This document shows positions 7,025-15,307 of a stretch of DNA of 64,000 nt, in pieces. This DNA is from G963667675 sp965249215 (GTDB lineage: Bacteria; Chloroflexota; Dehalococcoidia; Lucifugimonadales; UBA3495). The notes under the pieces were generated by a model. It was not told the origin of the DNA. It worked only from the letters and a program-made list of their open reading frames with translations, and ran no database searches. Made by a program: the position numbers and the translations under genes. The DNA lies in assembly GCA_965249215.1 (NCBI GenBank), contig CBDFLN010000002.1, positions 930,001 to 994,000 on the forward strand, written 5' to 3'. Numbering within the stretch: the first letter of the stretch is position 1; each line of letters starts with the position of its first letter.

Positions 7025-8866
7025 TCACGGCCGGTCCCCTCCGTTGTTGGGGCAGGTGGGCCCGCATTCTCCCGGAGCCGGCGATGTCTTCCAGTACGTG
7101 GTGTCGCATCCCACTTTTTCCAGCATTTGCTCTGCCAGGCATAGGGGCAAGCCAACGATGTTGCTGTAGCAACCCGTCCACGACTCGGCGGGCCGCAGCG
7201 TCTCGTCCTGCACCCCGTAGCCCCCGGCCTTATCCAGGGGCGCGCCGGAGAGTACGTATGCCTCCAACTCCTCGTCGGAGAAGTCGCGCAGGGTGATTTC
7301 ACTGGTCATTGTGTCCGTCAGGCTGCGCCCGGAGACGGCGTCAATCACGGTTACTCCCGTGGTCACCCGGTGAACAGTGCCCCGCAGCAGTCGCAACATC
7401 CTGCGGGCATCGTCGCAGTCTGACGGCTTCCCCAACGATTCTCCATTCAGCACTACCGTGCTGTCGGCGGCCAGGACATAGCCTTCGTCAATCCGGCTCG
7501 CCGCCGCCTGGGCCTTGGCCTGGGACAGGCGGGCCGTCATTTCCTGCGGGGATTCCCCGGCGCGGCTTTCTTCCACCACGCCCGCGGGCATCACTTGAAA
7601 GTTCAACCCCAAGCCCGCCAGGAGTTCCCGCCTTCGGGGCGACGCCGAGGCCAGGACCAGGGACATGGACGCCGGAGAACGCTCCAAGAAAGCAACGCAC
7701 TCTACGTGGTGGGTCTGGGGAAACATGTCCAGCGGGACCACTTGCTTCAACGTGTAGGCGCTATCGCAAAGAGGCTTCAGGTCCCGGGCCATGGTCTCCG
7801 CATCGCAGGAAACGTAGGCCACCTTGGATGGGGCAAGCTGCAGTAGACTCTCCAATGCCCGGGGCTGGCATCCGGCCCGGGGCGGGTCCAGCACCACCGC
7901 GTCAGGCTGGGCGTCCAAGCTGCCCAGAACCTCTTCAGCCCTCCCCAGCACGAACTCCAGGTTGGGCACACCGGCCGCATTGGCCCGGCAATCGGCCACC
8001 GCCGCGGACGACTCCTCCACCGCCACTACCTTCTTGACGTATGGCGCCAGCAGGATGGCGAAAGCGCCGACCCCGGTGTAGGCGTCCAGCAGCACGTCAT
8101 CCTGGGTCAACCGCAGGCCGCGGCGCACCACTTCCACGGCTTGGGCCGCCTGTTCCACGTTCACTTGGAAAAACGAAGGGGACGAGACCCGGAAGGTCTT
8201 GCCCGCCACGGTGTCGGCATAACTCTTCTGCCCCGTGGGAATGGATATGTCCGGATTGAACAACTGTGGCTGCACCAGGACGTCGCCCGTCTGCTGCCCG
8301 GCCCGCACGGACAGCTGGGTGGTTTCCCAGCATTTGCCCTGCAATTGACTCAGGCAAACGTTGATTGCCCCGTGCATGATCATGCAGCGGTCGATATCCA
8401 CGAACCGCCGGGATGCCCGGTTGACGAAGCCCAGGACGCCGCCGGCCCTGACGGTGAACCTGGCGTGGTTGCGGTAGTTCAATTGGCGATTGGACGGAAT
8501 CACGGCGGCGACGGGGGGATCGCAGAACCCTCCCACTCGCTGCAGCGCGTCGACCACTTTCTCGCGTTTGGCCTCCAGCTGGCGGCGGTAGCTGATATGC
8601 TGCCACTGGCAGCCGGTGCAGTCGCCGAAATAGGGGCAGGGCGGCTCCACCCGGTGCGGCGACGGCTCCAACACCTCTACAACGCGCGCCGCCAATCGCC
8701 TGCGCCTTATGTCAACAATCTCGGCCACCACGCGCTCCCCGGGGATGCCGCCGAACACAAAGACGTCCCGCTCGTCGTGGCGACCCATGGCTTCGCCCAG
8801 GCGGCCCCACGCGGTCAGTTCAAGGACAAGCTTCTCGCCGACTTCGGGTCTCACTGCTGTTGGCAT
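7025..8866 (-). CDS. fused 23S rRNA (uracil-C5)-methyltransferase RlmD-like + Maf nucleotide pyrophosphatase
   Basis: A single 613-codon frame with two complete enzymes. Residues 1 to about 398 are a RumA/RlmD-type methyltransferase: TRAM-like N terminus; [4Fe-4S] cysteines C77, C83, C86 and C161; FFQVN near 232; SAM motif DAYTGVGAFA at 261-270; DPPRAGC near 327; and nucleophile motif YVSCD (C354). Residues 401-613 are Maf, starting LVLASASPRRRELL, with KAGGYGVQ near the end. Maf proteins hydrolyse non-canonical or modified nucleoside triphosphates. A Met at residue 401 (ATG at 7666) could allow separate initiation of Maf, so it is either a true fusion or a readthrough pair. tatB follows 5 bp downstream. 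Confidence 0.88.
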   Translation of the reverse strand: MPTAVRPEVGEKLVLELTAWGRLGEAMGRHDERDVFVFGGIPGERVVAEIVDIRRRRLAARVVEVLEPSPHRVEPPCPYFGDCTGCQWQHISYRRQLEAKREKVVDALQRVGGFCDPPVAAVIPSNRQLNYRNHARFTVRAGGVLGFVNRASRRFVDIDRCMIMHGAINVCLSQLQGKCWETTQLSVRAGQQTGDVLVQPQLFNPDISIPTGQKSYADTVAGKTFRVSSPSFFQVNVEQAAQAVEVVRRGLRLTQDDVLLDAYTGVGAFAILLAPYVKKVVAVEESSAAVADCRANAAGVPNLEFVLGRAEEVLGSLDAQPDAVVLDPPRAGCQPRALESLLQLAPSKVAYVSCDAETMARDLKPLCDSAYTLKQVVPLDMFPQTHHVECVAFLERSPASMSLVLASASPRRRELLAGLGLNFQVMPAGVVEESRAGESPQEMTARLSQAKAQAAASRIDEGYVLAADSTVVLNGESLGKPSDCDDARRMLRLLRGTVHRVTTGVTVIDAVSGRSLTDTMTSEITLRDFSDEELEAYVLSGAPLDKAGGYGVQDETLRPAESWTGCYSNIVGLPLCLAEQMLEKVGCDTTYWKTSPAPGECGPTCPNNGGDRP

Positions 8867-9866
8867 AGCTTGGCCCTACTATACTTGAACCCGTTCCCCA
8901 AGCCAAGAAACGCCCCCACTCCACACCCTTGCATCACCGCCGGCCACACCGAGCGCAGCCCCCTGTCATCCCGAGCGCAGACGAGGAATCTAAGCGCCAC
9001 GCCTTCCATAGTGTATTGGTTCCTGCCTATCCTGCGCGTCCAAACCCATTCCCCAAGCCAGGGAACGCCCCAGCGGGTCGGGTATTGCGGAACCGTCATT
9101 CCGGCCTCCGAGCCGGAATCTAAAGGAGTTGGGAGAGCGCCCGTTAATGGCCCGCAGAACCAAGGCTCCCGTTCGTGGTCAGAACAACCCGGATCCGTTC
9201 GTGGTCAGCAGAAGCTCCGTCCGTTCGTGGTGAGGCTCTCGAACCATTCGAACGGACGGGGGGCAAGCCCCTCCCTTAGGAAGGGAGGGGCAGGGGAGGA
9301 TCAAATCCCACCCTCAATTTTACTGACATTCGCCCCTTGCGCCGCCCCGTGGGCCAGCCATACCATCTAGGCAGTCCATCCATTCCATTTAATAAGGAAG
9401 CGGCAGCTGCCATCCCGACAACCAGCCCAACTGGTCCAAAACCCCAAGAATGGCTCAGAAACAAACTTCGATCGTCACGCCCTGCCCACACACCCGAGCC
9501 TGCCAACCACCCAAACGGCTCACAATGTCTCAAACAAAAAACCTTGGCCTCGCCTCGGTTTATCCTGAGGTGGGCAAAGGGCCAACTGGAGGCCGCAATT
9601 TCTTGCAGCCCATATACGCGCCCAACCGGTAGGGGCGAAAATGTTCGCCCCTACGCGCACCCATCAACCGCTATTTACACCCGCCCAACACTGGCCGTAG
9701 TTACGCAAAGCTCTCCGAAAGCGGGAATCTCAACCCCGCCGACGATGTCCATCGCAAGTTGACCCCATATCTGAAGGGGTATAAACTGGCTCTATAGTCC
9801 TACGAAGCCCGGCCCGTCGCCGGACATCTAAACTCAATGGACGCCACTCGTGGCTTGGAGGCAAAA
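8867..9866. other. 1-kb repeat-rich spacer upstream of trxA
   Basis: No credible gene. It is a mosaic of dispersed repeats. Two similar blocks are built on CCCCAAGCCA (8895 and 9050 regions). CATCCCGAGCGCAGACGAGG at about 8965 belongs to the 4332 family. Three copies of CCGTTCGTGGT lie between 9165 and 9235, ending in a TTCGAACGG element. A hairpin of CCCTCCCTTAGGAAGGGAGG type sits at about 9271. The GTAGGGGCGAA palindrome is at 9629. A possible trxA promoter, TTGACC (9759) with TATAAA (9780), has a short 15-bp spacer. Confidence 0.6.
9629..9654. repeat. palindromic repeat, GTAGGGGCGAA family, copy 2
   Basis: A perfect 11-bp inverted repeat GTAGGGGCGAA / TTCGCCCCTAC around AATG. It is the same family as 689-728. 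Confidence 0.75.
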
Positions 9867-10196
9867 ATGGCGGAACCCGTCGAGGTAACCGAGTCGAATT
9901 TTGAAGACACAGTGCTCAACTCGGACCTGCCGGTGCTGGTAGACTTCTGGGCCGAGTGGTGCGGACCCTGCAAGATGATTGCTCCAACCGTCCACGAAAT
10001 GGCCATCGAGTACGACGGGCAGTTGAGCGTGGGCAAGGTGGACGTGGACAGCAACCCAAACATCGCCGTGAAGTACGGCGTGCGCAGCATTCCCGCCTTG
10101 ATTTTCTTCAAGGACGGCAAGCCCGTTGACCAGATCGTGGGAGCAGTCCCCAAGGGAGTGCTCAAGAAGAAGGTTGACACGGTGCTGACCGGCTAG
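9867..10196 (+). CDS. trxA: thioredoxin
   Basis: A 109-residue thioredoxin with the active site WCGPCK (C32, C35), the following MIAP segment, and the cis-proline loop RSIPALIFF. It reduces protein disulfides in the cytosol. I choose the ATG at 9867 because TTGGAGG lies 7 nt upstream and because family members start close to this point. An in-frame ATG 30 bp earlier would add ten non-conserved residues. A selenocysteine tRNA gene lies immediately downstream. Confidence 0.95.
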   Translation: MAEPVEVTESNFEDTVLNSDLPVLVDFWAEWCGPCKMIAPTVHEMAIEYDGQLSVGKVDVDSNPNIAVKYGVRSIPALIFFKDGKPVDQIVGAVPKGVLKKKVDTVLTG

Positions 10197-10218
10197 CAAT
10201 CGCCAGGGTCTGTGTCGG

Positions 10219-10315
10219 GGGAGTGGATGGGGCCCGGTGGCCCTTGCGGACTTCAAATCCGTTATGCCTCGTGACGAGCGGGGTAGGTGGGTTCGACTCC
10301 CTCGCACTCCCGCCA
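10219..10315 (+). tRNA. selC: tRNA-Sec (selenocysteine, anticodon TCA)
   Basis: A 97-nt tRNA with CCA encoded. The acceptor GGGAGTG pairs with CACTCCC followed by G-CCA. The extended D stem GGGGCC/GGCCCT is typical of tRNA-Sec. The anticodon loop CTTCAAA within GACTTCAAATCC gives anticodon TCA and matches known bacterial selC at this site. A long variable arm (about 10262-10284) precedes the T loop GGGTTCGACTCCC. The T stem seems to have one T-T mismatch. Anticodon TCA, long D stem and long variable arm together exclude ordinary Ser or Leu tRNAs. It implies UGA decoding as selenocysteine. No selA, selB or selD is in the window. Confidence 0.93.
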
Positions 10316-10341
10316 ACAACTGATATAGTTCCCGCCAACTA

Positions 10342-10377
10342 AGCCCGGTTCCAGATACGAACCGGGCTGTTATTATG
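10342..10377 (+). terminator. probable terminator after selC
   Basis: A 10-bp stem AGCCCGGTTC/GAACCGGGCT with a 7-nt loop, followed by GTTATTATG, ends the selC transcription unit. The T-tract is weak. Confidence 0.6.
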
Positions 10378-10460
10378 TTCCGGTCGGTCAGCGCAGGCCC
10401 GGTCACCGCGGCGACTACCCCAACCAGTCAAACTGGAACGAGCCAGGCAAGGAGGCGCCC

Positions 10461-11069
10461 ATGCCAGAGGGAATGGACCTGTTCGAGGCTATACACACCC
10501 AGCGGGCCATCAGGTCTTTCAGGCCCGACCCTGTTCCGGACCATCTGATTACCACGTTGTTGGAGGCTGCTGTAAAGGCGCCCAACGGAGGGAACGTCCA
10601 AGACTGGAGGTTCATCGTCATTCGGGACCGGGAAACCCGGCGCAAGATCGGCGAGTTGTACCGCACCGGACCCAAGTCCAAGATTGATCCTAGCTGGCCT
10701 GCCCAGCGTCGGCGGATTTACACCGGGGCCCAACAACTGGAGGACCACATCGAGGACGTTCCCGCGTTCATCTTGGTATGCACCAAGCCCTACCCAGGGG
10801 AACCCAATGCGGGCGCCATGATCTTCCCCGCGGTCCAGAACATATTGCTGGCGGCCCGTGGCCTGGGTTTGGGCTCTGTGTTGACCGTCCGGCAAAGCCG
10901 GCATGAACAGGAGCTTAAACAACTGCTGGACATACCTGAGGACATGGACACGGCGGCCTTGCTGCCCATTGGGTACCCCGGCGAAGGAGCCCGCTATGGG
11001 CCGACCAGCCGCAAGCCACTGGCGGAAGTCGCCTTTGACGAGCGGTGGGGGAATAGCTGGCGGCCTTAG
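10461..11069 (+). CDS. nitroreductase family protein
   Basis: A 202-residue FMN-dependent nitroreductase-fold protein. The N-terminal QRAIRSFRPDPVP and APNGGNVQDWRFIVI segments bind FMN in this family. FPAVQNILLAARGLGLGSVLT, and IGYPGEGARYGPTSRKPL near the C terminus, are likewise conserved. It probably reduces nitro, quinone or enone substrates with NAD(P)H, but the substrate cannot be told. AAGGAGG lies 8 nt before the ATG. A second, diverged member is at 53276-53899. Confidence 0.9.
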   Translation: MPEGMDLFEAIHTQRAIRSFRPDPVPDHLITTLLEAAVKAPNGGNVQDWRFIVIRDRETRRKIGELYRTGPKSKIDPSWPAQRRRIYTGAQQLEDHIEDVPAFILVCTKPYPGEPNAGAMIFPAVQNILLAARGLGLGSVLTVRQSRHEQELKQLLDIPEDMDTAALLPIGYPGEGARYGPTSRKPLAEVAFDERWGNSWRP

Positions 11070-11111
11070 GTTTGACGCCCAGCATTTGGCCCACGCCGAA
11101 ATTCCCGACGG

Positions 11112-11777
11112 TCACGACGCCGGGGAAATGAGCTCAGGGCCGTCGTTGCGAACGTTGTTCACCAACGTCGACACCGGGTAGACGTCTATGTCAGAGTCGG
11201 CGGCGGGGACCAGCATGTGAGTGAGGAGGTCCGGGTCCTCGATGCCCGGGTCCAGCCAAATCTCCTCCGACTGCCGGGGCAGGATAACCGGCATACGGTC
11301 GTGGATGGGAGCCAGCAGGCCGCAGGCCGCGGTGGTGATGATGGTACAGGACGGCACGACGTTTCCCTGTGGGTCTTTCCAGGTCTCCCACAGCCCGGCA
11401 AAGGCGAAGGGCTCCCCCGAGCCCACTACTATCCTGAAGGGCAGCTTGCCCGCCGGGGTCTTCTGCCACTCATAATAGCCGTCGGCCAGCACCAGGCAGC
11501 GACGTTTCTTAAGGGCGTTGCGGAATGCGGGTTTTTCGGCCACAGTCTCGGCCCGGGCGTTGATCATGCGCGCCCCGATCTTCAGGTCCTTGGCCCAGAA
11601 GGGTATGAGACCCCACTTCATGAGCCCCGCTTCTCGACCGGCCGCATTCGTTACGGTGAGGACGCCCTTGGTGGGGGCAATGTTGTAGCAGGGGTCGTAG
11701 TCGAAGTCGCCGTGGAAGAACTGGAAGCGCAAGGCCAGGTCATCCAAGTCGGCTACAAGTGAATATCTTCCACACAC
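11112..11777 (-). CDS. SRAP/HMCES-type abasic-site DNA-protein crosslinking protein (YedK-like)
   Basis: I start at GTG 11777 so that the protein begins Met-Cys-Gly-Arg-Tyr-Ser. In this family Met is removed and Cys2 forms a thiazolidine crosslink with abasic sites in single-stranded DNA. An upstream in-frame start would bury that Cys and is therefore unlikely. The 221-residue product shows CYNIAPT near residue 27, NARAETVAEKPAFR, CLVLADGYYEW (conserved Glu) and PIHDRMPVIL (catalytic His). It protects replication-fork abasic sites. It is a single gene convergent with the nitroreductase. A 42-bp copy of its 3' end reappears at 12558. Confidence 0.92.
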   Translation of the reverse strand: MCGRYSLVADLDDLALRFQFFHGDFDYDPCYNIAPTKGVLTVTNAAGREAGLMKWGLIPFWAKDLKIGARMINARAETVAEKPAFRNALKKRRCLVLADGYYEWQKTPAGKLPFRIVVGSGEPFAFAGLWETWKDPQGNVVPSCTIITTAACGLLAPIHDRMPVILPRQSEEIWLDPGIEDPDLLTHMLVPAADSDIDVYPVSTLVNNVRNDGPELISPAS

Positions 11778-11933
11778 GGGGTTGGCCTCAGGTTTGATTA
11801 TCGCATTCTCAGGGGGACGCCGCCAGGTCAAAGGGGCTGGTCAGACCAATGACCGGCTGCGCCATAGGGCCATCCATAAGTAAGGTCATCCTGCTATACT
11901 CGACTTGTCTTCAATCCAGGCTGGGACAGACAT

Positions 11934-12182
11934 GTGCCATTCAGGATTATCGGTGACATAGAGCGGGTCGAAACCATTGCTACCGGTCCCTCCGTTCGAG
12001 ACCGTCGGCGATTGGCCGAACAGTATGAGCAAAGTCAACGGCGACGAGGACAATGGCGAAAACGAAAGGGATTTGCACACGTGGAACTTCCCGATGGTAC
12101 AATTGAACGTGCAGAGGTTCACTGGTACGAGGCACACGGCATCGGTAGAAAAGAATTCAAGATAAAGCGCCTGTTGAGATGA
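11934..12182 (+). CDS. conserved small basic protein, unknown function
   Basis: An 82-residue protein from GTG: a short N terminus, a QSQRRRGQWRKRKGFAHV basic segment, then ELPDGTIERAEVHWYEAHG and GRKEFKIKRLL. The second half (DGTI...AEVHWYEAHGIGRKEFKIK) looks like a family of uncharacterised small proteins I recall from cyanobacteria and Chloroflexota, so I treat it as real although nothing is known of its role. The last codon overlaps the start of the next gene by ATGA, which argues for coupled translation. Confidence 0.7.
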   Translation: MPFRIIGDIERVETIATGPSVRDRRRLAEQYEQSQRRRGQWRKRKGFAHVELPDGTIERAEVHWYEAHGIGRKEFKIKRLLR

Positions 12183-12418
12183 CCGCCATGAACGCGAGAC
12201 GAGTTACCTGCATTAACAATGAAGGCTATCCGGCCTCCTTGGTGAAAAACACTGTCTACGAAACCCTGCCAGATGACGAAGCTGCGAAACACGGGTTGAT
12301 TCGCGTAACGGACGAGTCGGGAGAGGACTACTTGTATCCCGAGTCATATTTCGTTCCCGCCGAATCTGTTGATACGCCCAACCGTCAGGTTCAAGGAACG
12401 CACACGCCTTCGAGCTAA
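12179..12418 (+). CDS. conserved small acidic protein, unknown function
   Basis: A 79-residue protein whose ATG overlaps the preceding stop (ATGA). The core VTCINNEGYPASLVKNTVYE, then LPDDEAAKHGLIRVTDESGEDYLYP and YFVP, looks like a small conserved family with an SH3-like beta pattern. It is likely a partner of the basic protein before it, as one is strongly basic and the other acidic. An in-frame ATG at 12188 (MNARRV) is an alternative start. Function is unknown. Confidence 0.72.
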   Translation: MTAMNARRVTCINNEGYPASLVKNTVYETLPDDEAAKHGLIRVTDESGEDYLYPESYFVPAESVDTPNRQVQGTHTPSS

Positions 12419-12557
12419 GCCTGCTCAAGGCGCCGCAATCCCTTGAGAGCCTCACCACGAACGGACCGCCCCCTTCTCTCGTTCTTCTTGAGCTTGTCGA
12501 AGAGGCCGCGCGCTTGAGCCAAGCAGGAGAGGTGAGGCGATTTGCTAGACCCGGATT

Positions 12558-12599
12558 ATGAGTTCAGGGCCATCGTTGCGAACATTGTTCACCAACGTC
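12558..12599 (-). pseudogene. 42-bp remnant of the SRAP gene 3' end
   Basis: Bases 12558-12599 match 11128-11169, the last codons of the SRAP gene (VNNVRNDGPEL), at 39 of 42 positions. No further homology is apparent on either side, so this is a small duplicated fragment. Confidence 0.7.
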
Positions 12600-13422
12600 A
12601 GAAATGGCCGCCGGCGGTGAGGCGAAGATGTTTCGCCTCTTGGTTTGCAGTAATCGCTCTGACCAGCATGAACGCCAATGCGGCCGCAACGATGATAAGG
12701 GCATCCGCAACCAAGCTCCAGTAATTCCACGTGATCAGTTGCTCGGCGGTTAAGTCATTTGAGACCAGTGATACCACGAGGAAACTATCCAGGATGGAGG
12801 AGACTATCCAGATGGCCCACCACCAACCGAGCATCGCAGTAAGGGGGGCATTCTGCCAGGCCTGCCGGTCCTGCTGGGTCACCGATGGGTCGCTCCCACG
12901 CCATATCTCCCGGACTACCTGGTACGGCTTAAATAAGTTCATTATCGGCACGAACCACCATCCTACGGCCCAGCCGGGTGAGAAGCGCTGGCCCGCAGTA
13001 TGCAAGGCTCTAAGGTTCTTGGAAGCCCGGTGGACCCACATGCAGAACGCAACAACCAGAGCGATGGCAGCTACCAAAACCATAAAGCCGATAGCGGCCT
13101 GCCGGTCGTCGTTTGCAATCAGTTCCTGCTGAGTAACGAACTCTCCATCAACCATCCTTTGCAGCAAGTTGATTTCGGCCACAGTGGAAGCGAACGAAAT
13201 CACGATAACAAGAACATGCACGGCAAACAGGACCAAAGCCCAGGTAGAACGTGCCTTTGGCGATCGGTAAATGCCTTGCGGCCCAGAGGGCAAGGTTGGG
13301 ACATCGGAGGGGCCGACAGGGGAGCTTACCAGGGTTGCCTGCCCGCAGTTGACGCAATACCTGTCGTCGGGCGTAGTCAGCTTTCCGCCACAGTAACGGC
13401 AATATCTTGGAGTGTTGATCAT
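12598..13422 (-). CDS. zinc-ribbon DUF4328 membrane protein
   Basis: I start at the ATG at 13422, giving 274 residues. The N terminus is a zinc ribbon (CRYCGGKL and CVNCGQ, about residues 7-27). A Pro-rich linker and a membrane domain with about five hydrophobic segments follow. The motif RASKNLRALHTAGQRFSPGW, then AVGWWFVPIMNLFKPYQVVREIW, is the signature of DUF4328. Function is unknown. The frame is open another 49 codons upstream, but that part has low-complexity character. It stands alone between a repeat-rich gap and the amidase. Confidence 0.85.
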   Translation of the reverse strand: MINTPRYCRYCGGKLTTPDDRYCVNCGQATLVSSPVGPSDVPTLPSGPQGIYRSPKARSTWALVLFAVHVLVIVISFASTVAEINLLQRMVDGEFVTQQELIANDDRQAAIGFMVLVAAIALVVAFCMWVHRASKNLRALHTAGQRFSPGWAVGWWFVPIMNLFKPYQVVREIWRGSDPSVTQQDRQAWQNAPLTAMLGWWWAIWIVSSILDSFLVVSLVSNDLTAEQLITWNYWSLVADALIIVAAALAFMLVRAITANQEAKHLRLTAGGHF

Positions 13423-13606
13423 CTTAGAAGCGGCGCCGGCCCTCGGCGCTTTTATGCCGCCGTACACCAGCATCCATGCATTGCAGGCGCTTCGTGAACT
13501 ACTACCAGATACAGCGACTGCCTTGCCCGGATTGTAGCGACGGGCCTGAAAGCATTCAAGGCAGCCCAACCTTAACGCAGCTTGGTGACTTTGGGGCGTC
13601 CACCGG

Positions 13607-14998
13607 CTACACCGGCGGGGGCCGCCATCCTCCCAGGGCCTCTTCGAGCTTCCTGGCGACGGCGAGGGCCACGTCCTCCCGCCAGGGCCTGGCGACTACC
13701 TGAACGCCGATGGGAAGCCCTTCCGGGGAGGAGCCTCCCCGCACCACCGCGCCGGGCCAGCCGGTGAGGTTGTAGGTGTTGGTGTAGCTGGCAAGCGGCG
13801 CTGTTTCTTCATCGTGGATGCCCCTGTGCTCAGGGGCGGGGAAGGCGGCGACGGGGCACAAGATTGCATCGTAGCTCTCCATGAAACCAAGCATTGCGCT
13901 GCGGAAGGCGTCGACCTCTTCCAAGACTTCCGTGAATTCTCCCACCGGCAGGGGCTTGGCCGCCTCGAACCTTTGGAGCAGCCAGGGGTGCACGTCCACG
14001 GTCCCGGCTTTGTCCAGCAGCCGGCGTATCCAGGTGCGGCCGTCGGACGCTCCCAACTTAACAAAGAGGCGGCCGCTCTGGTCCAATACGTCGGGGCGGT
14101 CTTCTTGCACACTGGCCCCCAAGTCCTTGAGGGCCGCCGCGGCGTCGAGGACGGTCTGGACGGTCTCAGGGGTAGGCGTAACGATGCCGTTGTCGGTGTA
14201 GACCGCCACCGACAGGCCGGCGGCGTCAACCGCTGCGGGATCACCCAATGGCATGGGGACGACTGCAGGGTCACGCCAGTCAAGGCCCGCAATGACAGGA
14301 AGGACAAGCTCCAGGTCCTCGACGTACCTTGCCATGGGGCCGTTCACGGTCAACGAGTCCATTGCGCCCATGCCGAAGGGCACGATATGACCCGTTCTGG
14401 GGACTCTTCCAGAGGTGGGCTTCAGTCCGGCAATACCGCAGAAATGGGTAGGCAGCCGGACGCTGCCTCCGGTGTCGCTGCCCAGGTCCAGAGGCGAACC
14501 GCCGGCGGCGATGATGGCTCCGGCGCCGCCGCTGCTGCCGCCGGTGGTCTTGGAAAGGTCGTAGGGGTTGTTGGTGCGGCCGTAGACCAGGTTATTGGTC
14601 TCGCCGGCCAGGGTCAGCTCCGGGGTGTTGGTCTTTCCCATTAATATGGCGCCGGCGGCGCGCATCCGGGCGACCACCGTCGCATCCTCCCGGGGGACGA
14701 AGCCGGCGCGTCCCTGGGTACCGCCCGTCGAAACGACTCCTTCTGTATCCAGAGAGTCTTTTATCGTCATCGGCACCCCGTGGAGGGGTCCTTTGATCTC
14801 GCCCCTGGCCAGGGCGCTATCGGCTTCTTCAGCCTCCACCTGGGCGCGGTCCCGGGCCAACTGAACGACGGCGTTTAGCTTGGGGTTCACCTCGTCGATG
14901 CGCCGGAGGTGGGCTCCCAGCACCTCTTTGCAGGAGACTTGCTTCTCCCGGATGGCGGCGGCGATGGACTTGGCCGAGGAGTAAATCAACTCTTCCAT
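13607..14998 (-). CDS. amidase (amidase-signature family)
   Basis: A 463-residue amidase-signature hydrolase. The Ser-cisSer-Lys triad is complete: K80 in MTIKDSLDT, S155 in TTGGSSGGAG, and S179 in GSDTGGSVRLP, with the usual spacings of 75 and 24 residues. It hydrolyses an amide bond of unknown substrate in the cytosol. It is not GatA, because a separate gatA adjacent to gatC is at 35325. It is monocistronic and divergent from the aldo/keto reductase at 15308. Confidence 0.9.
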   Translation of the reverse strand: MEELIYSSAKSIAAAIREKQVSCKEVLGAHLRRIDEVNPKLNAVVQLARDRAQVEAEEADSALARGEIKGPLHGVPMTIKDSLDTEGVVSTGGTQGRAGFVPREDATVVARMRAAGAILMGKTNTPELTLAGETNNLVYGRTNNPYDLSKTTGGSSGGAGAIIAAGGSPLDLGSDTGGSVRLPTHFCGIAGLKPTSGRVPRTGHIVPFGMGAMDSLTVNGPMARYVEDLELVLPVIAGLDWRDPAVVPMPLGDPAAVDAAGLSVAVYTDNGIVTPTPETVQTVLDAAAALKDLGASVQEDRPDVLDQSGRLFVKLGASDGRTWIRRLLDKAGTVDVHPWLLQRFEAAKPLPVGEFTEVLEEVDAFRSAMLGFMESYDAILCPVAAFPAPEHRGIHDEETAPLASYTNTYNLTGWPGAVVRGGSSPEGLPIGVQVVARPWREDVALAVARKLEEALGGWRPPPV

Positions 14999-15307
14999 GA
15001 CATTCCTCTCACGTTCCAGGTATCCGCTGACCCCGCCGGAACTCTACACAGAGGCGGTCAAGGGCATTGGCCTGGGCATTAGATGAATCCTAAGGCCCAT
15101 AGCCCAACGCCGCAAGATAGGGAGAATGGGACCGACTTTAAGAGCCCAGCGCCTGGGACGAAAGGGGAGAGGACTAAATTTCGGCCGGTTTGGAGCAGGG
15201 ACGGCGATAGTTGGAGTCTCTTTGAATTCCGGGACGGTCAGTAGTGTACAATGCTGGCCTTCCCCCCTAAGCATAGCATTAGCCAAACTGATTGGAGGTG
15301 GCAGGCC
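14999..15307. other. divergent spacer, amidase / aldo-keto reductase
   Basis: A 309-bp intergenic region with no gene. Its right end holds the -10-like TACAAT at 15247-15252 and GGAGGTGG as the ribosome-binding site of the reductase. Confidence 0.5.
15243..15252 (+). promoter_or_regulatory. shared -10 element of aldo/keto reductase 1
   Basis: AGTGTACAAT lies 56 nt before the start codon. The identical 10-mer occurs 75 nt before the paralogous reductase at 17997 (reverse strand, 18071-18080). A TTGAAT lies upstream of both, at a non-standard spacing. Confidence 0.4.
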
